Shown here: in pieces, positions 39,943 through 48,140 of the stretch | Layout: each line of letters opens with the position of its first letter | How positions within the stretch are numbered: the stretch's first letter is position 1 | Source of the DNA: JAGQNP01 sp038257245 | GTDB lineage: Bacteria > Patescibacteriota > Saccharimonadia > Saccharimonadales > JACQNP01 | NCBI GenBank assembly: GCA_038257245.1 | Contig: JBBSJL010000004.1 | Coordinates: forward strand, 1 to 56,338 | Direction of reading: 5' to 3' | DNA: 56,338 nucleotides | Made by a program: the position numbers and the translations under genes | Notes under the pieces: generated by a model | Database searches by the model: none | The model's input: the letters and a program-made list of their open reading frames with translations, nothing else | Told to the model about the DNA's origin: nothing

Positions 39943-40869
39943 ATGAACACCTCTGTTAATAGGCAAAAATCGAAAATTATAACTGCTATTCTTTTAGCCA
40001 CGATCGTGGCTATCACGAGTATGATAATTAGTTCACAAGTGGTAAACGCTCAAACATCTCAATCTGGTTCTATTGGTATAGAAGGTACAATATCTTCGCC
40101 ACCACCAACACAGGGTGCCACGATTAGTCTACCAACTAATGGCCAGGCTTTTACAACCATACCCGTCAATGTGTCTGGGTTATGTCCAAATGATCTACTA
40201 GTCAAAGTTTTTAAAAACAATGTATTTGCCGGTGCCGTGCAGTGTACCAACGGCAGTTATTCTATAGTCATTGATCTATTTCCGGGTACAAATGAATTGG
40301 TTGCTAGGGTATATGATGCCCTAGATCAGCCTGGACCAGACTCAAACGTAGTCACTGTCACATTTCGTGATAATCGCCAAGGAGCGGCCTCTAGGGTTAC
40401 TCTAACTAGCAATTATGCCAAGCGTGGAGCTAACCCAGGCGAAGATCTGGTTTGGCCAATCATATTATCTGGAGGTATCGGCCCATATGCCATTAGTGTA
40501 GATTGGGGTGATGGCTCAACGCCAGATCTGATTAGTCAAGAATATCCGGGCGTGTTTAATATTACCCACAAATACGATTCACCAGGTATTTACAATATGA
40601 TTATCAAAGCCACTGATAAAGACGGTGGAACTGCATATTTGCAACTAGTTGGTATTGCTAACGGACCGCTTAGCCAAGAAAATGGTACAGGTGGGTCTGG
40701 AAGCGGCTCTGGAGGGGATGGCAGTGACTCAGGTGGCACCAAAACCAAAATCCTTTGGCAGCCTGCGGCTCTGACTATTCCATTCGTAATATCTACTTTT
40801 TGGCTTGGCAAGAAGTATGAACTAAGAGTGCTGCGCAAAAAGATCGAACGTGGCGATCGACCTTTCTAA
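39943..40869 (+). CDS. PKD-domain surface protein with C-terminal anchor
   Basis: A 308-residue exported protein. Signal peptide at about 10-35 (TAILLATIVAITSMIISS). Residues 45-125 resemble a bacterial Ig-like fold (ISLPTNGQAFTTIPVNVSG, FPGTNELVARVYDAL). Residues 150-235 include a PKD domain with VDWGDGS and HKYDSPGIYNMI. A Gly/Ser linker leads to one hydrophobic segment (AALTIPFVISTFWLG) and a basic tail ending DRPF, an outside-in anchor. Likely an adhesin or scaffold of the same surface system. TATAAC ends 6 nt before the ATG. Confidence 0.75.
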   Translation: MNTSVNRQKSKIITAILLATIVAITSMIISSQVVNAQTSQSGSIGIEGTISSPPPTQGATISLPTNGQAFTTIPVNVSGLCPNDLLVKVFKNNVFAGAVQCTNGSYSIVIDLFPGTNELVARVYDALDQPGPDSNVVTVTFRDNRQGAASRVTLTSNYAKRGANPGEDLVWPIILSGGIGPYAISVDWGDGSTPDLISQEYPGVFNITHKYDSPGIYNMIIKATDKDGGTAYLQLVGIANGPLSQENGTGGSGSGSGGDGSDSGGTKTKILWQPAALTIPFVISTFWLGKKYELRVLRKKIERGDRPF

Positions 40870-40894
40870 CAAACATTGATATAATTAGATAAAT

Positions 40895-41944
40895 ATGGCA
40901 AAAAAAGTTTATGTTGGGCTGAGTGGTGGCGTAGACAGTTCAGTCACCGCTGCACTTCTAAAAGAGCAGGGTTACGATGTAACTGGTGTTTATATGAAGA
41001 ACTGGAGTCAGGATTTGCCTGGCTTTGAATGCCCCTGGAAAGAAGATTATCAAGATGCCAAGCGTGTAGCCGTACAGTTGGGAATATCCTTCAAAATGTA
41101 CGATTTTGAAAAAGAATATCGCAAAGAAGTCGTCGACTACATGATTGCCGAATACAAAGCAGGCAACACGCCCAATCCCGATATTATGTGCAACCAGGAA
41201 GTGAAGTTCAAATTATTCCTAAATACCGCGCTCAGCGATGGGGCTGACATGATTGCCACTGGCCACTACGCCAAACTAAGTAATGGCAAAATGTACATGG
41301 CTGATAATCTAGACAAAGACCAAACGTACTTTTTGTACCGTGTAACCGAAGACGCGCTCAAAAAGAGCCTGATGCCCCTAGGAGAATTCAAAACCAAAGA
41401 CGAAGTTCGAGCCATTGCCAAGAAATTAGGTCTAGTAACTGCTGATAAAAAGGATAGCCAGGGTATATGCTTTGTCGGTAAGGTTGGGATCCGCGAATTC
41501 TTAGAACAATATGTCGAGGCAAAAACAGGCAAAATTATTGATCAGAATGGCTTAACGATGGGGCAACACGACGGTGCAATATTCTACACTATTGGGCAGA
41601 GACATGGCCTAGACGTCGGCGGCGGTCTGCCATATTACGTATCTGGCAAGAATATGAAAAAGAACGAAATTCACGTCACGACTAATCTAGACGATAAGAA
41701 TCTCTGGCGCAGACAGCTAAAACTCACCAGTATACACATAATTAATGATAAGAAGATATTCAACACGTTAACCCTTAACAAGTTAAGTGTCCGAACCAGG
41801 TACAGGGCACCGCTTATTTCTTGTAATTTTGATCTAAAAACTGGCGTTGTAGATCTTAAAGACGAAATTCGGGCTGTTACGGCTGGACAATCAGCAGTAT
41901 TTTACCTAGATGGCCAGTGCCTTGGTGGCGGAATTATAGTTTAA
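40895..41944 (+). CDS. mnmA: tRNA-specific 2-thiouridylase
   Basis: Installs sulfur at U34 of tRNAs for Lys, Glu and Gln using ATP. The 349-residue enzyme has the PP-loop SGGVDSSV (10-17), the catalytic cysteines Cys99 (PDIMCNQEVKF) and Cys192 (SQGICFVG), ATGHYAKL and KDQTYFLYR. Sulfur likely comes from the cysteine desulfurase at 26578 either directly or through a relay not seen here. TATAAT ends 9 nt before the ATG. Confidence 0.96.
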   Translation: MAKKVYVGLSGGVDSSVTAALLKEQGYDVTGVYMKNWSQDLPGFECPWKEDYQDAKRVAVQLGISFKMYDFEKEYRKEVVDYMIAEYKAGNTPNPDIMCNQEVKFKLFLNTALSDGADMIATGHYAKLSNGKMYMADNLDKDQTYFLYRVTEDALKKSLMPLGEFKTKDEVRAIAKKLGLVTADKKDSQGICFVGKVGIREFLEQYVEAKTGKIIDQNGLTMGQHDGAIFYTIGQRHGLDVGGGLPYYVSGKNMKKNEIHVTTNLDDKNLWRRQLKLTSIHIINDKKIFNTLTLNKLSVRTRYRAPLISCNFDLKTGVVDLKDEIRAVTAGQSAVFYLDGQCLGGGIIV

Positions 41945-42009
41945 TAATAAGCAATAATTAATTCAAATACAGAGAATATAAAATTGGTATCAGTGTTATA
42001 ATTCGACAA

Positions 42010-42597
42010 ATGATAACAGAAGAAATCATCAAACTTCATAAAAAATATGCTTCTAATGACGACGACTTTGAAGCGGTATATACTCACTGCCAGATTGTGG
42101 CAGAAATAGCCGAATGGTGCGTGGGTAATATCAACGAAAAGGTTGACGTAGAACTACTAAAAACAGCCGCCCTGCTGCACGATATTGGTTCCTACCCGTT
42201 CCTAGCTGCTTGGGAAGTCAGAGATGATTACAGAAAATTCTATGCTTTACATGCCTTTCTTGGTTCAAAAATATTAGAGGATGAGGGCTATGATAAAAAA
42301 ATTTGTACCATGGTGCAAAATCACGTACTTATGGGGCTCACAAAAGATGAAATTAACAAGATTGATTTTCGGATGCCAGTAATTAACCTTGAGGCTGATT
42401 CAATAGAAGGACGGCTGCTTTGTTATGCCGATAGGTTCCATTCCAAAAAACCAGTATTTAATTCGTTCAAAAATTTTCATAATAATCTAACAAAAACTTT
42501 ACCCAAACAGGCAGACAAGTTTATGAATTGGTCGACAGAATTTGGCCTGCCAGATATCGAAGCGCTGGCTAAGAAATACAACCATCCTATCAGATAA
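42010..42597 (+). CDS. HD-domain phosphohydrolase
   Basis: A 195-residue HD-superfamily protein. Metal ligands are visible in order: YTHCQIV (first His), ALLHDIGSYP (the HD pair), ALHAFLGS and MVQNHVLMG, and a distal Asp in LLCYADRFHS. It resembles small nucleotide phosphohydrolases such as YedJ/YfdR-like ones more than RelA/SpoT. Substrate not known. TATAAT ends 7 nt before the ATG, so leaderless. It precedes alaS by 18 nt, but alaS has its own -10. Confidence 0.82.
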   Translation: MITEEIIKLHKKYASNDDDFEAVYTHCQIVAEIAEWCVGNINEKVDVELLKTAALLHDIGSYPFLAAWEVRDDYRKFYALHAFLGSKILEDEGYDKKICTMVQNHVLMGLTKDEINKIDFRMPVINLEADSIEGRLLCYADRFHSKKPVFNSFKNFHNNLTKTLPKQADKFMNWSTEFGLPDIEALAKKYNHPIR

Positions 42598-42615
42598 CAT
42601 GATACAATCTATCAG

Positions 42616-44508
42616 ATGAATGCACAGGAAATTAGGAAGGCTTATCTAAAGTTCTTTGAAGAGCGTGGTCACACAATTGTTCCGCGGGCTCTTCTGGTAC
42701 CTTATAACGATCCTACAACACTATTTACTGGTTCTGGTATGCAACCAATGATTCCGTATCTTTTAGGTGAAAAACACCAAAATGGTACACGTATTACTGA
42801 TAGCCAGACTTGTTTGCGCGTTCAAGACATTGAGGAAGTAGGCGATAACCGACACGATACTTTGTTTGAGATGTTGGGCAACTGGTCTCTCGGCGACTAT
42901 TTTAAAGCCGAACAGTTACCGTGGTTTTTTGAATTCTTAACAGATATTGTCGGTCTCGACCCTAAAAGGCTATATGTCACTTGTTTTATTGGTGATGAAG
43001 CCAACGATATCCCAAGAGATAGTGAAAGTGCCGATATTCTAGAGAGACTATTTGCCGGCAAAGGTATTAAGGCTAAGCGAGCTGACATTGGGTCAGAAGC
43101 TGATGGCCATAAACGTGGCATGAAGCAGGGCGAACGCATTTTCTTTTATGATGATAGTAAAAACTGGTGGTGGAGAGGCAGTCTCATTGCTAACATGCCA
43201 GCCGGTGAGCCGGGCGGTGGTACCAGTGAGGTGTTTTATGAATTTGACTTTGTGCCACACGATACGAAATACGGTGTAAACTGTCATCCTAACTGTGATT
43301 GTGGCCGTTTTATCGAAGTTGGTAATAGCGTATTTATGGAATATGTTAAAACAGATAGTGGACTAGCGAAACTGCCCAAACGGAACGTGGATTTTGGTGG
43401 TGGGCTAGAACGCATTGCTCAGGCTGCCATAAATAGCCCAGATATCTTTAAGATTAGTATTATGTGGCCAATTGTCGAAGAACTAGAAAGATTAAGTGGC
43501 AAAGAATATGATAGTCATACGACGGCCATGCGTATCATAGCTGATCATATTCGTAGTGCAGCTTTTTTGGCTGTTGATGGCGTTGTGCCAAGCAACAAAG
43601 AACAAGGCTATGTAATGCGTAGACTTATGCGCAGAGCGATTCGTTTTGCGCTTGAACTTGGCGTCGAACAAAACCTCTGTGAAAACCTAGTGCCGATTGT
43701 TGCGGATATGTATGCTGATGATTACCCAGAAGTAAAAGCAAAACGCCAAGATATAATCGATATACTCATCAAGGAAGAAAAAATATTTCGTCAAACTTTG
43801 CGCAAGGGAGTAAAAGAGCTTCAGAAGATGGCCAATAAAAGGACGTTAGACGGTGGTGGAATTTTTATGCTTTATGACACATATGGCTTCCCTGTTGAAT
43901 TGAGTGTCGAAGAAGCTTATACATTGGGCTATGAAGTTTCGGAACGTTGGCGCGAGGAGTTTGAAGTAAAAATGGCCGAACAGAGAGAACGATCACAAAC
44001 AGCAACAAAAGGAACATTTAAAGGTGGGTTGGGTGGCCAAAAAGAAATTCATAAGAAATATCACACATCAACCCATTTGATGTATCAGGCGTTACGTGAC
44101 GTACTTGGTGATCATGTTACTCAAAGGGGTAGCAATATTACTGAAGAGCGACTCAGATTTGACTTTAGCCATCCTGAAAAAGTTAACCCAGATCAGATTA
44201 AACAAGTAGAAGATATTGTTAACGAACAAATTGCCAAAGACCTTAAGGTATCATGGGCAGAGTATCCAACCGAGGAAGCAACTGGAAAACTCGGTGCACT
44301 TGGGCAGTTCGGTGATCGATACGGCGATACCGTAAAAGTTTACAAGATGATTGCTGATGATACCGACAAGCCATTTAGCTTTGAAATATGCGGCGGACCA
44401 CATGTCGATCATTCTTTACAACTATTTGAAGACAACAAAAAATTCAAAATAATAAAAGAAGAAGCCAGCTCAGCAGGAATACGCCGTATAAAGGCAGTAT
44501 TGCAATAG
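42616..44508 (+). CDS. alaS: Alanyl-tRNA synthetase, short form without C-Ala domain
   Basis: Charges tRNA-Ala. The 630-residue protein ends right after the editing domain; typical bacterial AlaRS has about 875 residues with a C-terminal C-Ala dimerisation domain, absent here. Present: the class II core (FEERGHTIVPRALLVPYND, GSGMQP, NRHDTLFEMLGNWS), HADHIRSA-like ADHIRSAAFLAVDG, the tRNA-recognition helices, and the editing-site HTSTHLMYQAL and CGGPHVDH (CGGTH is usual, so Thr to Pro). The short form may work as a monomer. TACAAT ends 7 nt before ATG. Short AlaRS are known in a few reduced genomes. Confidence 0.95.
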   Translation: MNAQEIRKAYLKFFEERGHTIVPRALLVPYNDPTTLFTGSGMQPMIPYLLGEKHQNGTRITDSQTCLRVQDIEEVGDNRHDTLFEMLGNWSLGDYFKAEQLPWFFEFLTDIVGLDPKRLYVTCFIGDEANDIPRDSESADILERLFAGKGIKAKRADIGSEADGHKRGMKQGERIFFYDDSKNWWWRGSLIANMPAGEPGGGTSEVFYEFDFVPHDTKYGVNCHPNCDCGRFIEVGNSVFMEYVKTDSGLAKLPKRNVDFGGGLERIAQAAINSPDIFKISIMWPIVEELERLSGKEYDSHTTAMRIIADHIRSAAFLAVDGVVPSNKEQGYVMRRLMRRAIRFALELGVEQNLCENLVPIVADMYADDYPEVKAKRQDIIDILIKEEKIFRQTLRKGVKELQKMANKRTLDGGGIFMLYDTYGFPVELSVEEAYTLGYEVSERWREEFEVKMAEQRERSQTATKGTFKGGLGGQKEIHKKYHTSTHLMYQALRDVLGDHVTQRGSNITEERLRFDFSHPEKVNPDQIKQVEDIVNEQIAKDLKVSWAEYPTEEATGKLGALGQFGDRYGDTVKVYKMIADDTDKPFSFEICGGPHVDHSLQLFEDNKKFKIIKEEASSAGIRRIKAVLQ

Positions 44509-44556
44509 GTTATAATTCTGTTAATATAGTTCACTGAACTTAACGGAGGTAGTGCA

Positions 44557-44778
44557 TTGGATATATTGGAAGTTTTTCTATCAGGATCAGCTGAACCGTT
44601 TCGTGCTGAAGTTATTATCCATAGAAGTGAGAATTTTAATGATGCAAAAGTTGCCATAGGCGGCAAGCCAATTGAAGCAGTTATGGGTCATTTTGCTGTC
44701 GAACTAGATCAGCAAGGAGTTAGAAGAATAGAAGACCATGGACAAATAAGAATAACCGATAGAAGGGTATTGGATTAA
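44557..44778 (+). CDS. Small hypothetical protein, 73 residues
   Basis: Start is TTG at 44557, supported by GGAGGT 7 nt upstream. Unrecognised by me; a small alpha/beta protein (AEVIIHRSENFNDAKVAIGG and RRIEDHGQIRITDR). No membrane segment. It lies 12 nt before the FtsA-like gene and could be cotranslated with it. Confidence 0.5.
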   Translation: MDILEVFLSGSAEPFRAEVIIHRSENFNDAKVAIGGKPIEAVMGHFAVELDQQGVRRIEDHGQIRITDRRVLD

Positions 44779-44790
44779 TAGAGGTGATAC

Positions 44791-46086
44791 GTGGTACAAT
44801 ACGTACCGATTATGCTAAAGAAAATTAAGGGATTGCGAACTAAAAAATCTGGTTCTAAGGGCACATACATTGTTGGGCTTGATATTGGGACAGAATATGT
44901 AAAGGCCTTAATTTCTGAAGTAAAAGAAGACGGCGTAGAGATTATAGGCGTCGGTAGGGCTCATCAGGCATACAACGATATGCAGGCAGGAGCTATTTCT
45001 GACATTGGTGCAGTTGTTGCTAATTGCGACAAAGCACTAAGTGAAGCCGAAGAAAAAGCCGGACTAAGTGTCAGGACTGCGATTATTGGAATTGCTGGGG
45101 AACTTGTAAAAGGCACGACAATCACCGTAAAGGCCCATCGTAAAAACCCCAACAAAGAACTGGATCTTGCCGAAATTGAGCAGATAATCAAACTAGTACA
45201 AGAGCGCGCCCAGGCAAAAGCTAAGAAGCAAATTATTATGGAACTTGGTGGAAAAGATCTAGAGATTCGACTAATAAACAGTGCGTTAGTTAGTATTGTA
45301 ATTGACGGCTACCCAGTTACAAATCCAATTGGTTTTCAAGGTAAAGAGGTGATAGTTCAGCTTTATACAGCTTTTGCACCATTGATTCATATAGGGGCAA
45401 TTGAGCGAACAGCTCAAGAACTTGACCTTGACTTGTTGGCTGTAGCAGCTGAACCTTTTGCTGTGGCTAGGTCTGTAATTGGCGATGACCAAAACGCTAC
45501 TATGAGCGCGATCTTGATGGATGTAGGTGGTGGAACCACAGACATTGCAGTAATAAATGATGGTGGCGTACAAGGTACCAAGATGTTTGGTATAGGGGGA
45601 AGAGCCTATACAAGATCTGTCGAACGAGCCATGGATATAACTTACGATGAAGCCGAAGACTTAAAAATAGGTCTTAGCACCAACAAGATTTCTAAACCAG
45701 ATAGAGTAAAAACTGAAGTTGCTTTATCTAGAACCGCTAATATTTGGGTAAGTGGGGTTGAGCTTGCTTTGGACGAATTCCCGCAATTAGATCATTTGCC
45801 GAACAAAATATATCTATGTGGGGGTGGATCAAGTTTGGATATATTGTTCGATGAACTTACAAAGTCTAGTTGGTATAAGAACCTACCATTTACCAAGAAG
45901 CCTATTATAGAGCACATCCATCCCGAACAAGTTGAAGGAATTGTTGACAAAACTGGGGATGTAAATGACCATACCTTTATAACCGCAATGGGCCTGTTGC
46001 GCGTTGGTGTTGACACTTTGCAGCAACAGGATAATAAGGCCACAAATTCAATTAAGCAGAAAATCGACAGGATGTTAAAGGTATGA
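44791..46086 (+). CDS. FtsA/PilM-like actin-fold ATPase
   Basis: A 431-residue actin-family protein. Phosphate 1 loop GLDIGTEYVKALI, connect region, phosphate 2 LMDVGGGTTDIAVIND and adenosine motif YLCGGGSSLDILF are all present, and an SHS2-like 1C insertion lies at about residues 90-180. FtsA joins the division ring to the membrane, while PilM organises type IV pili; the sequence does not decide between them. The C-terminal 15 residues (SIKQKIDRMLKV) are amphipathic and could bind membrane. No ftsZ is adjacent. GTG 44791 has GAGGTG 5 nt upstream; ATG 44812 with TACAAT 12 nt upstream is an alternative. Overlaps the next gene by 4 nt. Confidence 0.85.
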   Translation: MVQYVPIMLKKIKGLRTKKSGSKGTYIVGLDIGTEYVKALISEVKEDGVEIIGVGRAHQAYNDMQAGAISDIGAVVANCDKALSEAEEKAGLSVRTAIIGIAGELVKGTTITVKAHRKNPNKELDLAEIEQIIKLVQERAQAKAKKQIIMELGGKDLEIRLINSALVSIVIDGYPVTNPIGFQGKEVIVQLYTAFAPLIHIGAIERTAQELDLDLLAVAAEPFAVARSVIGDDQNATMSAILMDVGGGTTDIAVINDGGVQGTKMFGIGGRAYTRSVERAMDITYDEAEDLKIGLSTNKISKPDRVKTEVALSRTANIWVSGVELALDEFPQLDHLPNKIYLCGGGSSLDILFDELTKSSWYKNLPFTKKPIIEHIHPEQVEGIVDKTGDVNDHTFITAMGLLRVGVDTLQQQDNKATNSIKQKIDRMLKV

Positions 46087-47741
46087 GCGACCAAAAAGAG
46101 ACAATATACATCGATATAGATGATGAGATAACATCTATTATTGACAAGGTAACTACTTCAAAAAAGAAAGTTGTGGCTCTAGTGTTGCCAAAGCGAGCTA
46201 CAGTTATGCAGAGTGTGGTGAATATGCGCCTTTTGAAGCGTGCTAGTGAAGAAGCCAGCAAGAGCTTTGTTCTAATCACATCTGAGGCCAGCGTCTTGCC
46301 TTTGGCTGGAGCTGTGGGGGTTTATACTGCTAAAACCTTGCAGAGTAAGCCAACGATCCCAGACGGCGATGAAACGGAAGAAGCAGAAGAAGAAATTGGC
46401 GAAGAAGAACCAGATGTTGATAATGCCAAAACAGTTGGTGAACTGGCAGGTGTGGCAGCGGTTGCAGCCGTGGTTGATGAAGATGAAACCATAGAAGTAG
46501 ACAATGAGACAAAAGAAGATGGAAGTGATGACACCGAGTCAAACTCAGATAAGTCAAAAAACAAAAAACTCAAAATTCCTAACTTTGACTCGTTTAGAAA
46601 TAAGTTATTCTTGGGTATCGGTATTGTATTATTGCTTGCAATTGGTTGGTATGTGGCATTTTATGTAATGCCTAAGGCTACGATAGCTATTAAAACGAAT
46701 GCTACTACTAACTCTGTTGATATAACTTTTGTTGCCGATCCAAAAGTTTCTGATTTAGATAAAGAAAACAAGATTGTACCAGCAAAGGTTCAGAAATTAG
46801 ATAAAACTAAAACCGAAAAATCATCAACTACTGGGGAGAAAAACTTAGGAGAAAAAGCAACTGGCAAGGCAACAATGAAACTCACAACAGACTGCATCAC
46901 CCCTCTTACAGACGTACCGGCTGGGACAACGATTAGCTCTGGCAATCAGGGCTTCATTACCCAGAAAAAAGCGAGTTTTACGCCACCTCCAGCTCCAGAC
47001 GGTAACGGTAATTGTATATTTACAAGTAACGAAGTTGGTGTCACGGCAGCAGCTGGTGGTGGTGAATACAACCTGAGTGGTAGAGTCTATACTGTTGCTG
47101 GCTTCGGTTCAGTAGTCGCAAATGGCTCTAATATGTCGGGCGGGACTGACAAAATTGTCAAAATCGTTAACCAGCAAGACGTGGATGGTGCCAAAAATAA
47201 AGCCCTGGAAGGAAACGTGGATGAGGTAAAAGCAGAACTATCCAAATCACTAGAGGCCGAAGGTTATTTACCAATCCCAGAAACATTTAATAATACTGAG
47301 CCAGTAATTACGTCAACACCAAATGTAGGCGATGAAGCTAACGAGGTATCGGTCACGGTAGTTACAAGCTATTCTATGGTTGGAGCGAAGAATGATGATC
47401 TTAAAACAGTAGTAGATGAAGAGGCTAAAAAGACTATCGATACTAACAATCAATCAATTACGGACTACGGGTTGGATGCGGCAGTTTACCAGGTTTATGA
47501 GGTTAAGCCGGACGGTGAAACAAGAATTAACTTTAAAACTAACATTACTACCGGAACTCAACTGAACGCAGATCAGATCAAAGAACAATCAGCTGGTAAA
47601 AAACGGGGAGAAGTTCAAGAACAGATTAAATCAGTCTCAGGTGTAGTAGATGTAGAGGTTATATATAAACCATTTTGGGTGACCAAAACCACGAAGAATG
47701 TTAATAAAATCACGGTAATCATCGAAAATGAAGGAAACTAA
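46083..47741 (+). CDS. Membrane protein with N-terminal Rossmann-like domain and extracytoplasmic baseplate J-like region
   Basis: A 552-residue protein. Residues 1-95 look like a small alpha/beta domain (VVALVLPKRATVMQSVVNMR, SFVLITSEASVLP) found in CPR proteins annotated as baseplate J-like. Residues 95-165 are acidic, then a Lys-rich segment and one transmembrane helix (LFLGIGIVLLLAIGWYVAFY, about 175-195). The external 350 residues are beta-rich with ATGKATMKLTT and GTTISSGNQGFITQK, ending in a short alpha/beta unit (SVSGVVDVEVIYKP). ATGA overlap with the actin-like gene makes a functional pair likely: cytoplasmic actin-like ATPase plus a membrane partner, as in PilM-PilN. Role unproven. 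Confidence 0.7.
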   Translation: MSDQKETIYIDIDDEITSIIDKVTTSKKKVVALVLPKRATVMQSVVNMRLLKRASEEASKSFVLITSEASVLPLAGAVGVYTAKTLQSKPTIPDGDETEEAEEEIGEEEPDVDNAKTVGELAGVAAVAAVVDEDETIEVDNETKEDGSDDTESNSDKSKNKKLKIPNFDSFRNKLFLGIGIVLLLAIGWYVAFYVMPKATIAIKTNATTNSVDITFVADPKVSDLDKENKIVPAKVQKLDKTKTEKSSTTGEKNLGEKATGKATMKLTTDCITPLTDVPAGTTISSGNQGFITQKKASFTPPPAPDGNGNCIFTSNEVGVTAAAGGGEYNLSGRVYTVAGFGSVVANGSNMSGGTDKIVKIVNQQDVDGAKNKALEGNVDEVKAELSKSLEAEGYLPIPETFNNTEPVITSTPNVGDEANEVSVTVVTSYSMVGAKNDDLKTVVDEEAKKTIDTNNQSITDYGLDAAVYQVYEVKPDGETRINFKTNITTGTQLNADQIKEQSAGKKRGEVQEQIKSVSGVVDVEVIYKPFWVTKTTKNVNKITVIIENEGN

Positions 47742-48138
47742 CATAATTGCACTGGATGTGGGTACGAAGAGGGTTGGTGTTGCTCGGGCGAGTTCTGTAG
47801 CTAGGTTTCCCGGCCCACTTACAACCCTTAATAACGATGACAACTTTTGGCGTAATCTAGCTAAATTGTTGGATGAGGAGAATGTCACGCATATTGTGGT
47901 CGGGCTACCCCGGAATCTACAAGGAGATCATACCGACCAAACCAGTTATACTGAAAATTTTGTTAACGAACTAACTTCTAAGGTAAAAATCCCAATTACA
48001 ATTCAAGACGAAGCTGTTACTTCTATAAAAGCTGAAGAGGAACTAAATGCCAAAGGTAAAAATTATACTAAAGCCGACATAGATGCATTGGCTGCAACCT
48101 ATATATTAGAAGATTATTTGGCTTCGCAAAAGAGTTAA
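47728..48138 (+). CDS. ruvX: RuvX/YqgF-family Holliday junction resolvase-like protein
   Basis: A 136-residue RNase H-fold protein: IALDVGTKRVGVA (first catalytic Asp), HIVVGLPRNLQG (second strand and loop), IQDEAVTS and ADIDALAATYIL with the final Asp. Implicated in pre-16S rRNA 5' end processing and Holliday junction cleavage. It overlaps the preceding gene by 14 nt and the next begins 2 nt after. Confidence 0.92.
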   Translation: MKETNIIALDVGTKRVGVARASSVARFPGPLTTLNNDDNFWRNLAKLLDEENVTHIVVGLPRNLQGDHTDQTSYTENFVNELTSKVKIPITIQDEAVTSIKAEEELNAKGKNYTKADIDALAATYILEDYLASQKS

Positions 48139-48140
48139 CC

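Noticed and set aside
46322..46573. Minus-strand Ser-rich ORFs
   Set aside because: They mirror the acidic linker of the membrane protein on the plus strand and have no independent signal.
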